In this document: positions 51,206 through 60,592 of the stretch, piece after piece | Position numbering within the stretch: position 1 is the first letter of the stretch | Layout: each line of letters starts with the position of its first letter | DNA from: Micromonospora_H sonneratiae | GTDB taxonomy: Bacteria > Actinomycetota > Actinomycetes > Mycobacteriales > Micromonosporaceae | Direction: 5' to 3' | DNA length: 64,000 nucleotides | Assembly: GCF_042679305.1 (NCBI RefSeq) | Contig: NZ_JBHTMP010000043.1 | Coordinates: 1 to 64,000 of the forward strand | The notes under the pieces: generated by a model | Seen by the model: only the letters and a program-made list of their open reading frames with translations | The model's database searches: none | What the model was told of the DNA's origin: nothing | Program-made: the position numbers and the translations under genes

Positions 51206-51610
51206 TCACGAACCGTCCCGCAACTCGGTGAGGCGCTCAGCCACGAAGCGGATCCCGTCGAAGGTCACACCGCAACCGTCACCGGTGGACGACTGGGCCA
51301 CAAAGCCGATCCGGTCGCCCACCGGCCCATCGTCCATGGCGAAGTAGCGGATCATCCGCCAGGTCCTTCCGTCGACGGAGGCGTGGTACGCGTATACCCG
51401 GTCGATACGGGAGACACGCAGCCACACCGACCGTCCGGAGACGACGAAGGCGTTCACGTCGTCCGACACACCACGACAGACGACGGACACGATCATCGGC
51501 TCATGCGCGGGGGAAGAACTCGAAACACAGCTTGCCCCAGCGCCGCTCATCGCCCCAGAGCATTCTCGGTGGCAGGGCCCCGGCAATTCCCTGGTGGCAG
51601 GGCCCCGCAA
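51206..51610 (-). pseudogene. C-terminal fragment of a DUF1349 protein
   Basis: The open frame encodes only the last half of a DUF1349 concanavalin-like domain: SGRSVWLRVSRIDRVYAYHASVDGRTWRMIRYF, then GDRIGFVAQSSTGDGCGVTFDGIRF. Family proteins are about 190 residues; the first 80 or so are missing and replaced by unrelated sequence. No ribosome site is evident. Likely a deletion remnant. Confidence 0.6.
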
Positions 51611-51814
51611 TTCGTAACATCAGCCCCACTTGCCACGGGAATCACTACTTGCCGCATTCGGCTGCGCCGCTCCCCCGGTGCCTCTCATGCTTCCGAAAAG
51701 GGACGTGCACACGGCCGGCCCGGACCACGGTCGGGCAATGCTCCGACACCAACGGCCGGGGCGTGCGGTCCGACGGGCTGAGCCAGGTGATTCCGCCGAC
51801 GACAGGGGGCCAGG

Positions 51815-52099
51815 ATGGCGACGTACGAATATCGGTGCCCGCAGGACGGCCCGTTCCAGGTCACCCTGCCGATCGGGTCGGCCGACTCCCGGAGCCGGTG
51901 CACCGTCTGCGGGAAGGAATCGGTGCGGGTCTTCTCGACGCCGATGCTGGCCCGGACACCGCGTTCCCTGGCCCTGGCGATCGACCGTACGGAGAGCAGC
52001 TCGGAGACACCCGAGGTGGTGTCACGGATTCCCGCTGGACCATCGCCGGCACGACGTCGGCCGCCCAATCCCGCGCACGCACGCCTTCCCCGGCTCTGA
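51815..52099 (+). CDS. fmdB: FmdB-type zinc-ribbon protein
   Basis: 94 residues. MATYEYRCPQDGPF and CTVCG give the zinc-ribbon Cys pattern of FmdB (one CxxC intact; the first pair is reduced to a single Cys here), with a disordered Pro/Arg-rich tail. FmdB-like proteins accompany amidase genes and are regarded as regulators. The formamidase gene follows 94 bases later on the same strand. Confidence 0.8.
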   Translation: MATYEYRCPQDGPFQVTLPIGSADSRSRCTVCGKESVRVFSTPMLARTPRSLALAIDRTESSSETPEVVSRIPAGPSPARRRPPNPAHARLPRL

Positions 52100-52193
52100 A
52101 CCCTGCCGCCCATCTCCAAAGTTTCCGTATACCCGTTGCCGTCGGCGAAACCGACGACCGCCGTGACGCCGCCTCGACTGGAGGAATCCGTCA

Positions 52194-53450
52194 ATGCCTG
52201 AGCTAATTTTCCGCCTGGACTCAACGAAGAAGTTCACCGACCAGGAGAAAATCGGCCACAACAGATGGCATCCCGACATTCCACCGGTAGCCACCGTCAA
52301 ACCCGGCCAGTCGTTCCGCGTCGACTGTCGCGAGTGGTTCGACGGGGCGATGCACAACGACGACTCGGCGGAGGACATCCGGGATGCGCCGCTGTCGGTC
52401 GTACACGCGCTGAGCGGCCCCTTCCGGGTCGAGGGTGCCGAGCCCGGCGACCTGCTCATGGTCGACATCCTCGACATGGGTCCGATCCCGCAGGAGGACT
52501 CCGGACCGTTGGCCGGTCAGGGCTGGGGCTACACCGGGATCTTCGCCAAGAAGAACGGTGGCGGGTTCCTCACCGACCAGTTCCCGGACGCGTACAAGGC
52601 GATCTGGGATTTCCAGGGCCAGACGGCGACCTCCCGTCACATCCCGGGTGTGAGTTTCACCGGGATCATGCATCCGGGTCTCGCCGGTACCGCACCGTCG
52701 GCCAAGCTGTTGGCCAAGTGGCACGAACGGGAGGGCAGGCTACGGGCCACCGACCCGGACCGGGTCCCGCCGCTGGCCCTGCCCCCCGAGCCGAAGGACG
52801 CGATCCTGGGTTCACTGACCGGTACGGAATTCGACCGGGTGGCGGCCGAGGGTGCGCGTACCGCACCACCACGGGAGAACGGCGGAAACCAGGACATCAA
52901 GAACTTCACGAAAGGCTCCCGGGTCTTCTACCCGGTCTTCGTACCCGGTGCCAACTTCTCGATCGGAGACCTGCACTTCTCCCAGGGCGATGGTGAGATC
53001 ACCTTCTGCGGCGCAATCGAGATGAGTGGCTTCGTCGACCTGCACGTCGACGTCATCAAGGGCGGCATGGAGACGTACGGTGTCGCGGAGAACACCATCT
53101 TCATGCCCGGTAACGTCGCCCCCCAGTACTCCCAGTGGCTGGCCTTCTCCGGGATGTCCGTGACGCTGGACGGCGAACAGCGCTACCTGGACTCCCAACT
53201 GGCATACCAGCGCGCCTGCCTACACGCCATCGACTACCTGACGAAGTTCGGCTATCAACCGGAGCAGGCGTACCTGCTGCTCGGGTCCGCACCGATCGAG
53301 GGCCGGCTCTCCGGGGTGGTGGACATCCCCAACTCCTGCGCGACCGTCTATCTGCCTACCGAGATCTTCGACTTCGACGTACGGCCATCGGCCCGCGGAC
53401 CGGTCCGCATCGACCCGGGTATGGGTGCACCGAAGGCAAGTTTCGGGTAG
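52194..53450 (+). CDS. fmdA: formamidase/acetamidase FmdA
   Basis: 418 residues, family length; GGAGG precedes the ATG. Landmarks: FRVDCREWFDGAMHNDDSAEDI, GDLLMVDILDMGPI, FTGIMHPGLAGTAPS, NGGNQDIKNFTKGSRVFYPV and LHFSQGDGEITFCGAIEMSG, the latter with active-site residues. It hydrolyses formamide or short amides to ammonia and acid. Pairing with fmdB is the usual arrangement. A strong hairpin stands 15 bases after the stop. Confidence 0.95.
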   Translation: MPELIFRLDSTKKFTDQEKIGHNRWHPDIPPVATVKPGQSFRVDCREWFDGAMHNDDSAEDIRDAPLSVVHALSGPFRVEGAEPGDLLMVDILDMGPIPQEDSGPLAGQGWGYTGIFAKKNGGGFLTDQFPDAYKAIWDFQGQTATSRHIPGVSFTGIMHPGLAGTAPSAKLLAKWHEREGRLRATDPDRVPPLALPPEPKDAILGSLTGTEFDRVAAEGARTAPPRENGGNQDIKNFTKGSRVFYPVFVPGANFSIGDLHFSQGDGEITFCGAIEMSGFVDLHVDVIKGGMETYGVAENTIFMPGNVAPQYSQWLAFSGMSVTLDGEQRYLDSQLAYQRACLHAIDYLTKFGYQPEQAYLLLGSAPIEGRLSGVVDIPNSCATVYLPTEIFDFDVRPSARGPVRIDPGMGAPKASFG

Positions 53451-53465
53451 ACCCGAGATTCGTTC

Positions 53466-53519
53466 GTCGGGACGGGCCCCTTCCCGTGCAGAAGACGATG
53501 GGAAGGGGCCCGTCCCGAC
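53466..53519. terminator. 20-bp perfect inverted repeat, terminator-like repeat element
   Basis: Bases 53466-53485 (GTCGGGACGGGCCCCTTCCC) pair without mismatch with 53500-53519 around a 14-base loop. It follows fmdA and lies before the convergent M23 gene. From memory, GACGGGCCCCTTCC-type hairpins recur after genes in Micromonosporaceae genomes; only one copy is in this window. Confidence 0.7.
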
Positions 53520-53579
53520 CTCACATCCCCGGCCCGGGCCGGAGGTGTCCCGGACCGGGGATGCGGGCAGAGGCGGAGG

Positions 53580-54515
53580 TCAGTACGAGCATCCGCTGGT
53601 CGGCAGGCTGGTCGCAGCCGGCGGGGTGACCCCGTCGTAGAGCGCCAGCAGGTAGTTCTGTGGGCAGCGGCGGACGCTGTCGGTCCGGATGCCGAAGTGC
53701 AGGTGCGGCCCGGTGGAGTTACCCGTGTTACCGGTGGACCCGATCCGCTGGCCCGCCACGACGGTGGCGCCGGTGGCCACCGACCAGGCCGAGAAGTGGC
53801 AGTACGTGTAGATGGCGCCGTCGGTCCCGGTGAGGTTGATACCCAGTCCGCACGAGGTGTCATTGATCCTGGTCACGGTACCGGCGCGGACCGCGTACGC
53901 GGCGGTGCCGGTGGGAACCGGAAGGTCGATCGCGGGGTAGTCGTGGTGCGGATCGTCGTACTCGCTGCGGGGCAGGGCGGTACGCGGCAGGGGCAGGGAG
54001 AAGGCGCTGCCCCCGGACGTCGAGGTGACCCGTACGGCGTCGGCGACGACGTAACCGGTGCCGTTGGTCCAGCGGCTGACCCCGACGACGTTGCGGTCAC
54101 CCGCAGCCAGCGAGAAGACTCCGAGGCTCACCCACCGACCGCCGTTCACCTGCTGATTGACGTGGATGGTCTGGTTTCCGCCGGTGGCCGCGACCACGAA
54201 CGGGGTCGAGTTGTTGTAGCCGGGGTCGGCCGGGTACCACACCTCGACCTGGTAGCTGCCCGCGCTCGGAATGTTGATTTTGTACCAGGCAGCGTCGCTG
54301 GCCGTGGTGTCCGGCGTGGCGAACTTGTAGTCGGCCCCGTACCGCTGGCCGGAGTAGGCGGAGGTACCCCAGTTGCCGCTGGCGGCGAACCGGCCGGCGG
54401 TGTCGTTGTCCACGATCGTCGACGCCGCGGCAGCCGGGGCACCCGGCACCAGGACCGCCGCCACGACCACACCCAACGCGACAGACACACCCCGACGTAG
54501 GGATCGGATTCTCAT
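53580..54515 (-). CDS. secreted M23-family peptidase with golvesin-like domain
   Basis: 311 residues from ATG 54515. Signal peptide RRGVSVALGVVVAAVLVPGAPAAAAS with an AxA cleavage site. Residues about 35-155 resemble the golvesin C-terminal-like beta-sandwich (AAWYKINIPSAGSYQVEVWYP, GYVVADAVRV). Residues about 170-311 are a LytM/M23 domain with HHDYPAIDLPVPTGT (HxxxD-type ligands) and GPHLHFGI (HxH). It likely trims peptidoglycan outside the cell, or is a regulator if inactive. Confidence 0.88.
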   Translation of the reverse strand: MRIRSLRRGVSVALGVVVAAVLVPGAPAAAASTIVDNDTAGRFAASGNWGTSAYSGQRYGADYKFATPDTTASDAAWYKINIPSAGSYQVEVWYPADPGYNNSTPFVVAATGGNQTIHVNQQVNGGRWVSLGVFSLAAGDRNVVGVSRWTNGTGYVVADAVRVTSTSGGSAFSLPLPRTALPRSEYDDPHHDYPAIDLPVPTGTAAYAVRAGTVTRINDTSCGLGINLTGTDGAIYTYCHFSAWSVATGATVVAGQRIGSTGNTGNSTGPHLHFGIRTDSVRRCPQNYLLALYDGVTPPAATSLPTSGCSY

Positions 54516-54623
54516 GGGACCCACTTCCAACTCGACCGACGATGGTGAAACTATCCAACCAAGATCGTCGAGATTTGGAAATACTTCTACATAGATCACC
54601 GTAAGATTTGAGCCGTGTCTGCC

Positions 54624-56387
54624 CTACCGCCGACGGCGACGGCGACGCAGCGCACCGATCACCAGCAGCGCGACGTACCCCACGATCCTTCCCGCCCAGC
54701 CAGCCGAGGAGCGCGCCATGCGTCGCAACTCCGCTTGCCGCCGCCCCGGTGACGGCACCACGACCGGCACGACCCCGGGATACGCCGTGCCGGCGGCGTC
54801 CGCCGCCGCTGCCTGGGACAGGAACCCCCGGTTACCGGCGAGCCGCAGTCCCGTACCAGGCTCGTGGTAACACCACCACCACGTTCCATCGACGTCCGCC
54901 CACAGCTCGACTCGCCCCGGATCGACGTGATCGTCTTCGGTGGGCCGGGCATTCCCCGGGTGCGGTACCCCGTCCGACGTCTCGCCGACTGTCTGCCCGG
55001 CTCCTCGCGGGGCAGTTCGCGCAACTCGCCGTCCGGTGGTCCGCCCCAGGGCCGCACGCAGGTCGTCGCCGGTCAGACCGGTCAGGTCCGAACCACCGCT
55101 GGCCCGCAGCGCCCGAGCCAGGAGGAAGGCGACCAGACCCCCGAGGGGCGGAAGGACGAGCACCAGCACCCGCAGCACCGACAGCACGTCCAGCAGCGAC
55201 AGGCCCAGCAGCCGCGCCACGATGTCGTCCCCGGCGGCGACAGTGAGCAGGCCGAAGAAGAGCAACACGGCGACGCCGATCCCGATCCGGACCGGATGCT
55301 CACGCGGTCGGTCCAGCAGTTGGTGCGCGCTGCGGTCACGCCGGAACCGCCGCTCAAGGAACGGCCAGACATAGAGCCCGGCGAAGGTCGCCCCGCCGAG
55401 CACCACACCGGGTAGGAACGGAGCCGGCACCAGGTAACCGAAGATGCGCCACTCCCACGGCGGAAACAGCCGCAACGCACCGTCGCCCCAGGCCACGTAC
55501 CAGTCGGGCTGCGCGGGTGCGGTCACCTGTGCCGGGTCGAACGGACCGTAGATCCAGACCGGATTGATCTGGGCCAGCCCGCCGAGAGCGAACAGCACGG
55601 CGAACACCCAGGCCAGGAGGGCGAGCGTACGGAGGGTGTAGGCCGGCCAGAGGCGCGACCCGACGACGTTGTGCTCGGTACGCCCCGGTCCCGGAAACTG
55701 GCTGTGCTTCTGCCGTACCACGATCGCCAGATGTGCGGTGACCAGGCCGATGAGGGCCGCCGGGACGATGAGCACGTGGGTCACGAACATCCGCGGGATC
55801 ATCGGGTCCGCCGGGAACTCGCCACCGAAGGCGAGGAACGCCAGCCAGGCACCGACCAGTGGAATCGACTCCACCACCGAATAGATGATCCGCAGACCGG
55901 TGCCCGACAACAGGTCGTCCGGTAGGGAGTAGCCGGTGAAGCCGTTGAGCAGGGCCAACGTCAGCATCGTCACGCCGATCAGCCAGTTGATCTCCCGCGG
56001 CTTCCGGAACGCACCGGTGAAGAAGATCCGTACCAGGTGCAGCACGATCGCCCCGACGAAGACCAGGGCCGCCCAGTGGTGGGTCTGGCGGATCAGCAGA
56101 CCGGCCCGTACGTCGTAGCTGAGCGCCACGGTGGAGGCGTACGCCGCCGAAACGCTCGAACCATCCAACGGTTCGTAAGCGCCGGAGTAGGCCCGCTGCG
56201 CTGTGCTCGGCTCGAAGAACAGCGTCAGGAAGACGCCGGTCAGTACGAGCGCTACCAGCGAGTAGAGGGCGATCTCGCCCAGCATGAACGACCAGTGGTC
56301 GGGAAACACCTTCGCCATGGCCCGACGGGCCAGGGGTGCCGTACGCAGCCGGTCGTCGAGGGCACGCACCATCCGGTCGGTAATCAC
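54624..56387 (-). CDS. qcrB: cytochrome bc complex cytochrome b subunit QcrB, with C-terminal extension
   Basis: 587 residues from GTG 56387, overlapping the Rieske stop (GTGA). Both haem-ligand pairs are present: His in IRQTHHWAALVFV with LHLVRIFFTGAFRKPRE, and THVLIVPAALIGLVTAHLAIVVRQKH. About nine membrane helices. After residue 420 an extension carries a disordered stretch and a Trp-rich globular motif (VELWADVDGTWWWCYHEP, then GNRGFLSQAAAADAAG) resembling a DUF1508/YegP-type fold, ending in a membrane segment and poly-Arg. Such a domain on QcrB is unusual. Last gene of the operon. Confidence 0.92.
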   Translation of the reverse strand: MITDRMVRALDDRLRTAPLARRAMAKVFPDHWSFMLGEIALYSLVALVLTGVFLTLFFEPSTAQRAYSGAYEPLDGSSVSAAYASTVALSYDVRAGLLIRQTHHWAALVFVGAIVLHLVRIFFTGAFRKPREINWLIGVTMLTLALLNGFTGYSLPDDLLSGTGLRIIYSVVESIPLVGAWLAFLAFGGEFPADPMIPRMFVTHVLIVPAALIGLVTAHLAIVVRQKHSQFPGPGRTEHNVVGSRLWPAYTLRTLALLAWVFAVLFALGGLAQINPVWIYGPFDPAQVTAPAQPDWYVAWGDGALRLFPPWEWRIFGYLVPAPFLPGVVLGGATFAGLYVWPFLERRFRRDRSAHQLLDRPREHPVRIGIGVAVLLFFGLLTVAAGDDIVARLLGLSLLDVLSVLRVLVLVLPPLGGLVAFLLARALRASGGSDLTGLTGDDLRAALGRTTGRRVARTAPRGAGQTVGETSDGVPHPGNARPTEDDHVDPGRVELWADVDGTWWWCYHEPGTGLRLAGNRGFLSQAAAADAAGTAYPGVVPVVVPSPGRRQAELRRMARSSAGWAGRIVGYVALLVIGALRRRRRRR

Positions 56388-57238
56388 TGCCGACTCCAGA
56401 ATCCCGGACCTGGCGCAGCGGTGAAGTCCCCCGTGGCCCGCAGGAATCCGTCCGGCCCGACCTCGATCGGCAGGCCCGGCAGCGGACGGGCCGCCGGACC
56501 GGCGATCGGTCGGGCTGCGGCCAGCAGGTCGAACGCCGACTGGTGGCACGGGCAGAGCACCTGTGCCGTGCCCTTGAGATAGAGCCGGACCGGGCAACCG
56601 GCGTGGGTGCAGAGGAGCGAGTAGACCACCAGACCGGACAGTTCACCGGCCGGTGGCCGATCCCGCAACCGTTCGGGGTCGATCCGGACCGCGAACGCGG
56701 GTGCGTCACCAGCGGTGGTGTGTCCCTCGGGGAAGACCGCCAGCGTCGACTCCGTGGTCACGTCGGCGGGACGCACCGGTCTCCCCTCGGCGGTGACGAG
56801 CCGGACACCGGGCCCCCACGGGGTGCGCCGCAGCGTCTGCTCCGGTCGCTGCCGGCTGGCCGGCAGCAACGACCGCAGCGGGAAGAGAGCGGCCACTGCC
56901 AGCGCACTGAGCGCAAGGCCGAGCGCACCGACCAGGCCCCTACGCCGTACCGGACTCTCCCCACCGACCAGCGCCCGGGCGGCAAGACCACGCTCGGCCG
57001 GCGGCGAGGCGAACGGTTCGTGTTCCTCGACGAAACCGCCGGTGGGCAGCAGCCGCCGGGACCAGATCGCCAGTCCGACCGCCAGCCCGGCGAAGGCCAC
57101 GGCAAGGGAGACACCGGCCAGTTGGGTCTGGCCGCCGGTCACGTAGGTGATCGCGAACCCGACCGCGCCGAGCGTACTGACGGTGAAGGCCCCGACGATG
57201 AGACGGGACGCGGTCCCCTGATGCTCCGGTCGGCTCAT
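56384..57238 (-). CDS. qcrA: Rieske iron-sulfur subunit QcrA
   Basis: 284 residues from ATG 57238. Three membrane segments (about 13-32, 42-60 and 100-120), as in actinobacterial QcrA. CTHAGCPV and CPCHQSAFD supply the two Cys and two His of the 2Fe-2S centre. It passes electrons from quinol to cytochrome c within the bc complex. Overlaps its neighbours on both sides by four bases. Confidence 0.95.
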   Translation of the reverse strand: MSRPEHQGTASRLIVGAFTVSTLGAVGFAITYVTGGQTQLAGVSLAVAFAGLAVGLAIWSRRLLPTGGFVEEHEPFASPPAERGLAARALVGGESPVRRRGLVGALGLALSALAVAALFPLRSLLPASRQRPEQTLRRTPWGPGVRLVTAEGRPVRPADVTTESTLAVFPEGHTTAGDAPAFAVRIDPERLRDRPPAGELSGLVVYSLLCTHAGCPVRLYLKGTAQVLCPCHQSAFDLLAAARPIAGPAARPLPGLPIEVGPDGFLRATGDFTAAPGPGFWSRQ

Positions 57239-58041
57239 TGCCCGGCCCGGCTTCCCAGCCAGCGGACCGCCAACAGGATCACGACCAGCCCGACCGCCCA
57301 GGCGACCAGCCCCTCGGTCAACGGTCCGAACCGGCCGAGCGAGGCTCCGCCCCGATCCAGTTCGTCGCCGTGCAGCACACCGACGTACGCGGCCAGCGCA
57401 TCGACCTGCTGGTCGGTGAGGATCGTGTCGGGAAACGCGGGCATGAGTCCGGGTCCCACCCGTACCGCCTCGACGACCTGGATCGCGGTCGACCGGTCCA
57501 GTGACGGCGCGAGCTGACCGTTGGTCAACGCCGTGCCGACACCGGTCGCCGAGTGGCAGGCCGCGCAGTTGGCCAGGTACAGATCCCGGCCGTCGCGTAC
57601 GTCGCCCGGACCGACGCTCGGAATGGCCGGTCCACCACCGCCGAAGCTGTCCACCTGACGGACCAGGGCAGCGATGTCCCCGGCCGAGAAGACGGGCTTC
57701 CGGTGCCGGGGTTCGTACCGCTCCTGGGCCAGTGGCATCCGCCCGGTGCCGAGTTGGAAGTCGACCGAGGCCGGGCCGACACCGATCAGCGAAGGTCCAC
57801 GCTGGCTGCCCTGCCCCTGCGGCCCATGACAACTCGCACAGCTCTGTAGGTAGAGTTCCCGGCCCCGGTCAGGGACCACCCCACCCCGGCCGTCCGCCAC
57901 CGTCGGTGCCGTCGGACTTGGCCCCGGGATGGGTGCGAGGGCTGCCGGGCCGGCGGCCAGCACCAGCACGGCGGTGCCCGCCAGCGCCCGGTGCCGGCGA
58001 GGACGGCCGGTCGACCGGTCGGCGTCGTCGGTAACACTCAC
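57235..58041 (-). CDS. qcrC: dihaem cytochrome c subunit QcrC
   Basis: 268 residues. An N-terminal export signal, then two cytochrome c domains with CASCH and CAACH haem sites and likely Met ligands (GRMPLAQERY and GLMPAFPDT), and a C-terminal membrane anchor (LVAWAVGLVVILLAVRWL). This two-haem architecture is specific to actinobacterial bcc complexes, where QcrC wires the complex directly to the oxidase. Confidence 0.93.
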   Translation of the reverse strand: MSVTDDADRSTGRPRRHRALAGTAVLVLAAGPAALAPIPGPSPTAPTVADGRGGVVPDRGRELYLQSCASCHGPQGQGSQRGPSLIGVGPASVDFQLGTGRMPLAQERYEPRHRKPVFSAGDIAALVRQVDSFGGGGPAIPSVGPGDVRDGRDLYLANCAACHSATGVGTALTNGQLAPSLDRSTAIQVVEAVRVGPGLMPAFPDTILTDQQVDALAAYVGVLHGDELDRGGASLGRFGPLTEGLVAWAVGLVVILLAVRWLGSRAGQ

Positions 58042-58081
58042 CGCTCCGCTCCCTCCCTGATAGCTACGCCGCTGTCCGACC

Positions 58082-58498
58082 TCAGTCGAGCGTCAGCAGA
58101 TAGGCAGCGATGTCCTGGGCGTCGATGGGGCTGACACCGAGATCGGGCATTGCCGTGCCCGGCTCCACCGACTGCGGATGCTCGATCCAGCGACGCAGGT
58201 TGTCCGCGTTGTTGGGCAGTTCGCCGGCGATGTAGGAGCGGGAACCGAACCGGATCAACGGTGGTCCGACCAGCCCGTTGGCCCGGTCCACCCCCGGTAC
58301 GGTGTGGCAGCTGCCGCAGCCGTACTGCTCGATCAGCAACGCGCCGCGCTGCGGGTAGCCGGCCTGTGACTCGGGCGGGGGTGGCGGGGGCACCCGGGTG
58401 CAGGCAGTGGCCAACAGCAGCACGGCGGAGAACACCGCAAGGCCGGGCCGAAGTCGGCCACCGCCCCGGGTCGGGCCGGGCCGGTTGGGTTTGGTCAC
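58082..58498 (-). CDS. monohaem cytochrome c lipoprotein
   Basis: 138 residues from GTG 58498, overlapping the ctaG stop. A lipobox (LLATAC) indicates a membrane-tethered lipoprotein; the haem site is CGSCHTVPG and the distal ligand probably the Met in GTAMPDLG. It resembles the cytochrome c domain fused to the ctaC product. It may carry electrons between the bc complex and the oxidase encoded in the same operon. Confidence 0.88.
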   Translation of the reverse strand: MTKPNRPGPTRGGGRLRPGLAVFSAVLLLATACTRVPPPPPPESQAGYPQRGALLIEQYGCGSCHTVPGVDRANGLVGPPLIRFGSRSYIAGELPNNADNLRRWIEHPQSVEPGTAMPDLGVSPIDAQDIAAYLLTLD

Positions 58499-59526
58499 CT
58501 GGTCACCTCCGACGTCACCGGGTCGGCCCCGCCTGCTGAACCGGGTGATCCCCCACCTGCCGAACCGGCTGATCCACCGACCGGTCGGCGGCAAACCGAC
58601 AGACCGACGGCACCCGTCGGATCGGCTTCGTCGGCCGGCGGGACGTTCCGTCCCGCCGGCCTCGCCCGATCGAGCCTGTTGAGCCACCGCAGGACCATGG
58701 TCACGGCCGCGAGCAGCACGACCACGTCCATCGGAATCCACATCGCCAGGCCGCCCAACTGCTGGTCGGCCAGTGGGTCGAGGCCGGTCGGGGGCGGCGT
58801 CCCAGCCGGGTACGGCTCCCCGGTCGGGGGCAGCGCCCCGGTCGGGTAGAGCGGGACGGGCGCGAACGTGAGCGCCGCAGCCAACGCCGAGGCGGGCAGC
58901 ATGGTCAGGAAGATCAGCAGCAGCCCGACCGGCGGCGGTAGGCGATGCCGCGCCGCCCCCAGCACGGCTGACCAGAGCAGCCATGCCGCGGCCACGAAGG
59001 ACGCGTGCTGGGCCGCATGCAGGAGGTCGCTGCCCAGCACCGTCCGGTACAGCGCGGGCAGGTGCCACAGCCACAGCACGAGGCTCTGGGTCGTACCGGC
59101 CACGATGGCCAGCACCAGCGGTCGTCGCAGCCAGCGTCCGGCCCACCCGATCCGCCACCGGGCCCACCGGCGGCGTAGCCACACCGGTCCGGCCAGCGCG
59201 AAGGGCAGTCCGGCCGAGCCGAGAGCCAACAGCGGTCCGGCCACGACCAGCAGGACCATGTGCTGTGCCATGTGGCCGGCGAACGACCGTTCCGCCAGGG
59301 TGTGCAGTGGGCCGGTCTGGCTGGCGGCGAGAGCCACGACTCCGACGACGAAGGCGGTCGCCCGCCATACCGGCACCACCGCACCGACACCCCGACGGCC
59401 CCACAGCTCGTGCAGCCCGCGTCCGTACGCGGCCAGCAGGCCGACGGTCAGCACCACGAGCCCCACGTCGGACAGTCCAGCGCCATCCGCGCCGCCGTGG
59501 GCCAGCAACATCGGGCGGCCGGTCAT
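58495..59526 (-). CDS. ctaG: CtaG-type cytochrome c oxidase assembly protein
   Basis: 343 residues from ATG 59526 (overlapping the upstream stop as ATGA; an ATG nine bases earlier is possible). Seven or more membrane helices. FAGHMAQHMVLLVVAGPLLALGSAG and LWLWHLPALYRTVL with HAAQHASF match the caa3_CtaG family, His-rich membrane proteins implicated in copper delivery to the oxidase. A Pro/Gly-rich C-terminal tail is added. Confidence 0.88.
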   Translation of the reverse strand: MTGRPMLLAHGGADGAGLSDVGLVVLTVGLLAAYGRGLHELWGRRGVGAVVPVWRATAFVVGVVALAASQTGPLHTLAERSFAGHMAQHMVLLVVAGPLLALGSAGLPFALAGPVWLRRRWARWRIGWAGRWLRRPLVLAIVAGTTQSLVLWLWHLPALYRTVLGSDLLHAAQHASFVAAAWLLWSAVLGAARHRLPPPVGLLLIFLTMLPASALAAALTFAPVPLYPTGALPPTGEPYPAGTPPPTGLDPLADQQLGGLAMWIPMDVVVLLAAVTMVLRWLNRLDRARPAGRNVPPADEADPTGAVGLSVCRRPVGGSAGSAGGGSPGSAGGADPVTSEVTR

Positions 59527-59942
59527 CGCTGGCATGGTGGGAACACCAGGGTCGCGACACCGCCCAGGACGATGATGCTGAGGAACAGCAGATTCGACCA
59601 GATGCCGACCATGGCCAGCAAGCGGGACCGGTCCATCGCCCGGGCCACGTCGGCTCCGGCCGGAACGTCGGATTCGGGCCCTCTGCCGGTCTGCTGCCAG
59701 GCCCGCCAGGAAACGACCAACGCGGCGAGGGTGACCCCCGCCGGGATGACCACCGCCAGCCCGACCACGAGCCGCAGTGGCAGTCCCGCAACCTCCTCGC
59801 TACCGGCCGCGCAGACCAACTCGTCGACGCTCCAGGCAGCCATCAGGTGTACCGCCCAGGCCAACGCACCCCCCAGCACGGCGAACCACAACAGCAGACC
59901 GCCGAGGACACCGACCCGCCGCACGGGCATCCGATCCGCCAT
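59523..59942 (-). CDS. small membrane protein of the oxidase operon
   Basis: 139 residues with three membrane segments (about 8-28, 50-72 and 105-130) and no recognised motif. The start overlaps the ctaE stop and the stop overlaps the ctaG start, so it is an integral part of the operon. It may be a small oxidase subunit or assembly helper. Confidence 0.75.
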   Translation of the reverse strand: MADRMPVRRVGVLGGLLLWFAVLGGALAWAVHLMAAWSVDELVCAAGSEEVAGLPLRLVVGLAVVIPAGVTLAALVVSWRAWQQTGRGPESDVPAGADVARAMDRSRLLAMVGIWSNLLFLSIIVLGGVATLVFPPCQR

Positions 59943-60592
59943 CACAACCACGGCGACAGGTAGACGGTGAACAGGATGGCCACCCACACCAGGTCGACGA
60001 AGTGCCAGTAGAGCGCGACGATCCGGACCCGCTCGTGTCGACGCGCGTCGAAACTTCCCCGGAACGCGGCGACCAACAGCCAGCCGAGCATCAACAGACC
60101 GATCGTGACGTGTGCCCCATGGAAACCGGTGATCGTGTAGAACAGCGAGCCGTAGACGTCGGTGGTGAAGGTGAAGAGTTCCAGGTTGTCCGCGTACTCG
60201 GTCGCCTGCATCGCCAGGAACGACAGGCCGAGCAGGATCGTGGTGGCCAGCCCGGTCCGCAGCCGCCACTGTTCTCCGCGCCGGATCCCCCGTTCGGCCC
60301 AGATCACCGGCAGGCTACTGGGCAGCAGCAGGGCGGTCATGATGAACGGCCGGACGAGTTCCGGTGGCTCGATGCCGACCGGTGGCCAGTGCGGGCCGGC
60401 CTGGAAGCGGAGATAGAAGTAGCTGCCCAGCAGGACCGCGAAGAGCGTCGCCTCGGTGGCGACGAGCAGCACCATTCCCCACCAGCCGGTCGACCGGCCG
60501 GCCGGGGTTTCGACGGCGAAGACGGACGCACCGGGGACGGTCGCCACCCCACCGGCGGCGGTCGGTTCCCGAGGGGTCCCTGCCGACATCAT
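59942..60592 (-). CDS. ctaE: cytochrome c oxidase subunit III
   Basis: 216 residues. Five membrane helices typical of short bacterial subunit III; WWGMVLLVATEATLFAVLLGSYFYLRF and QATEYADN (conserved Glu), FTITTD-like loop and GFHGAHVTIGL, WHFVDLVWV are diagnostic. Two adjacent ATGs overlap the ctaD stop. Confidence 0.93.
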   Translation of the reverse strand: MMSAGTPREPTAAGGVATVPGASVFAVETPAGRSTGWWGMVLLVATEATLFAVLLGSYFYLRFQAGPHWPPVGIEPPELVRPFIMTALLLPSSLPVIWAERGIRRGEQWRLRTGLATTILLGLSFLAMQATEYADNLELFTFTTDVYGSLFYTITGFHGAHVTIGLLMLGWLLVAAFRGSFDARRHERVRIVALYWHFVDLVWVAILFTVYLSPWL

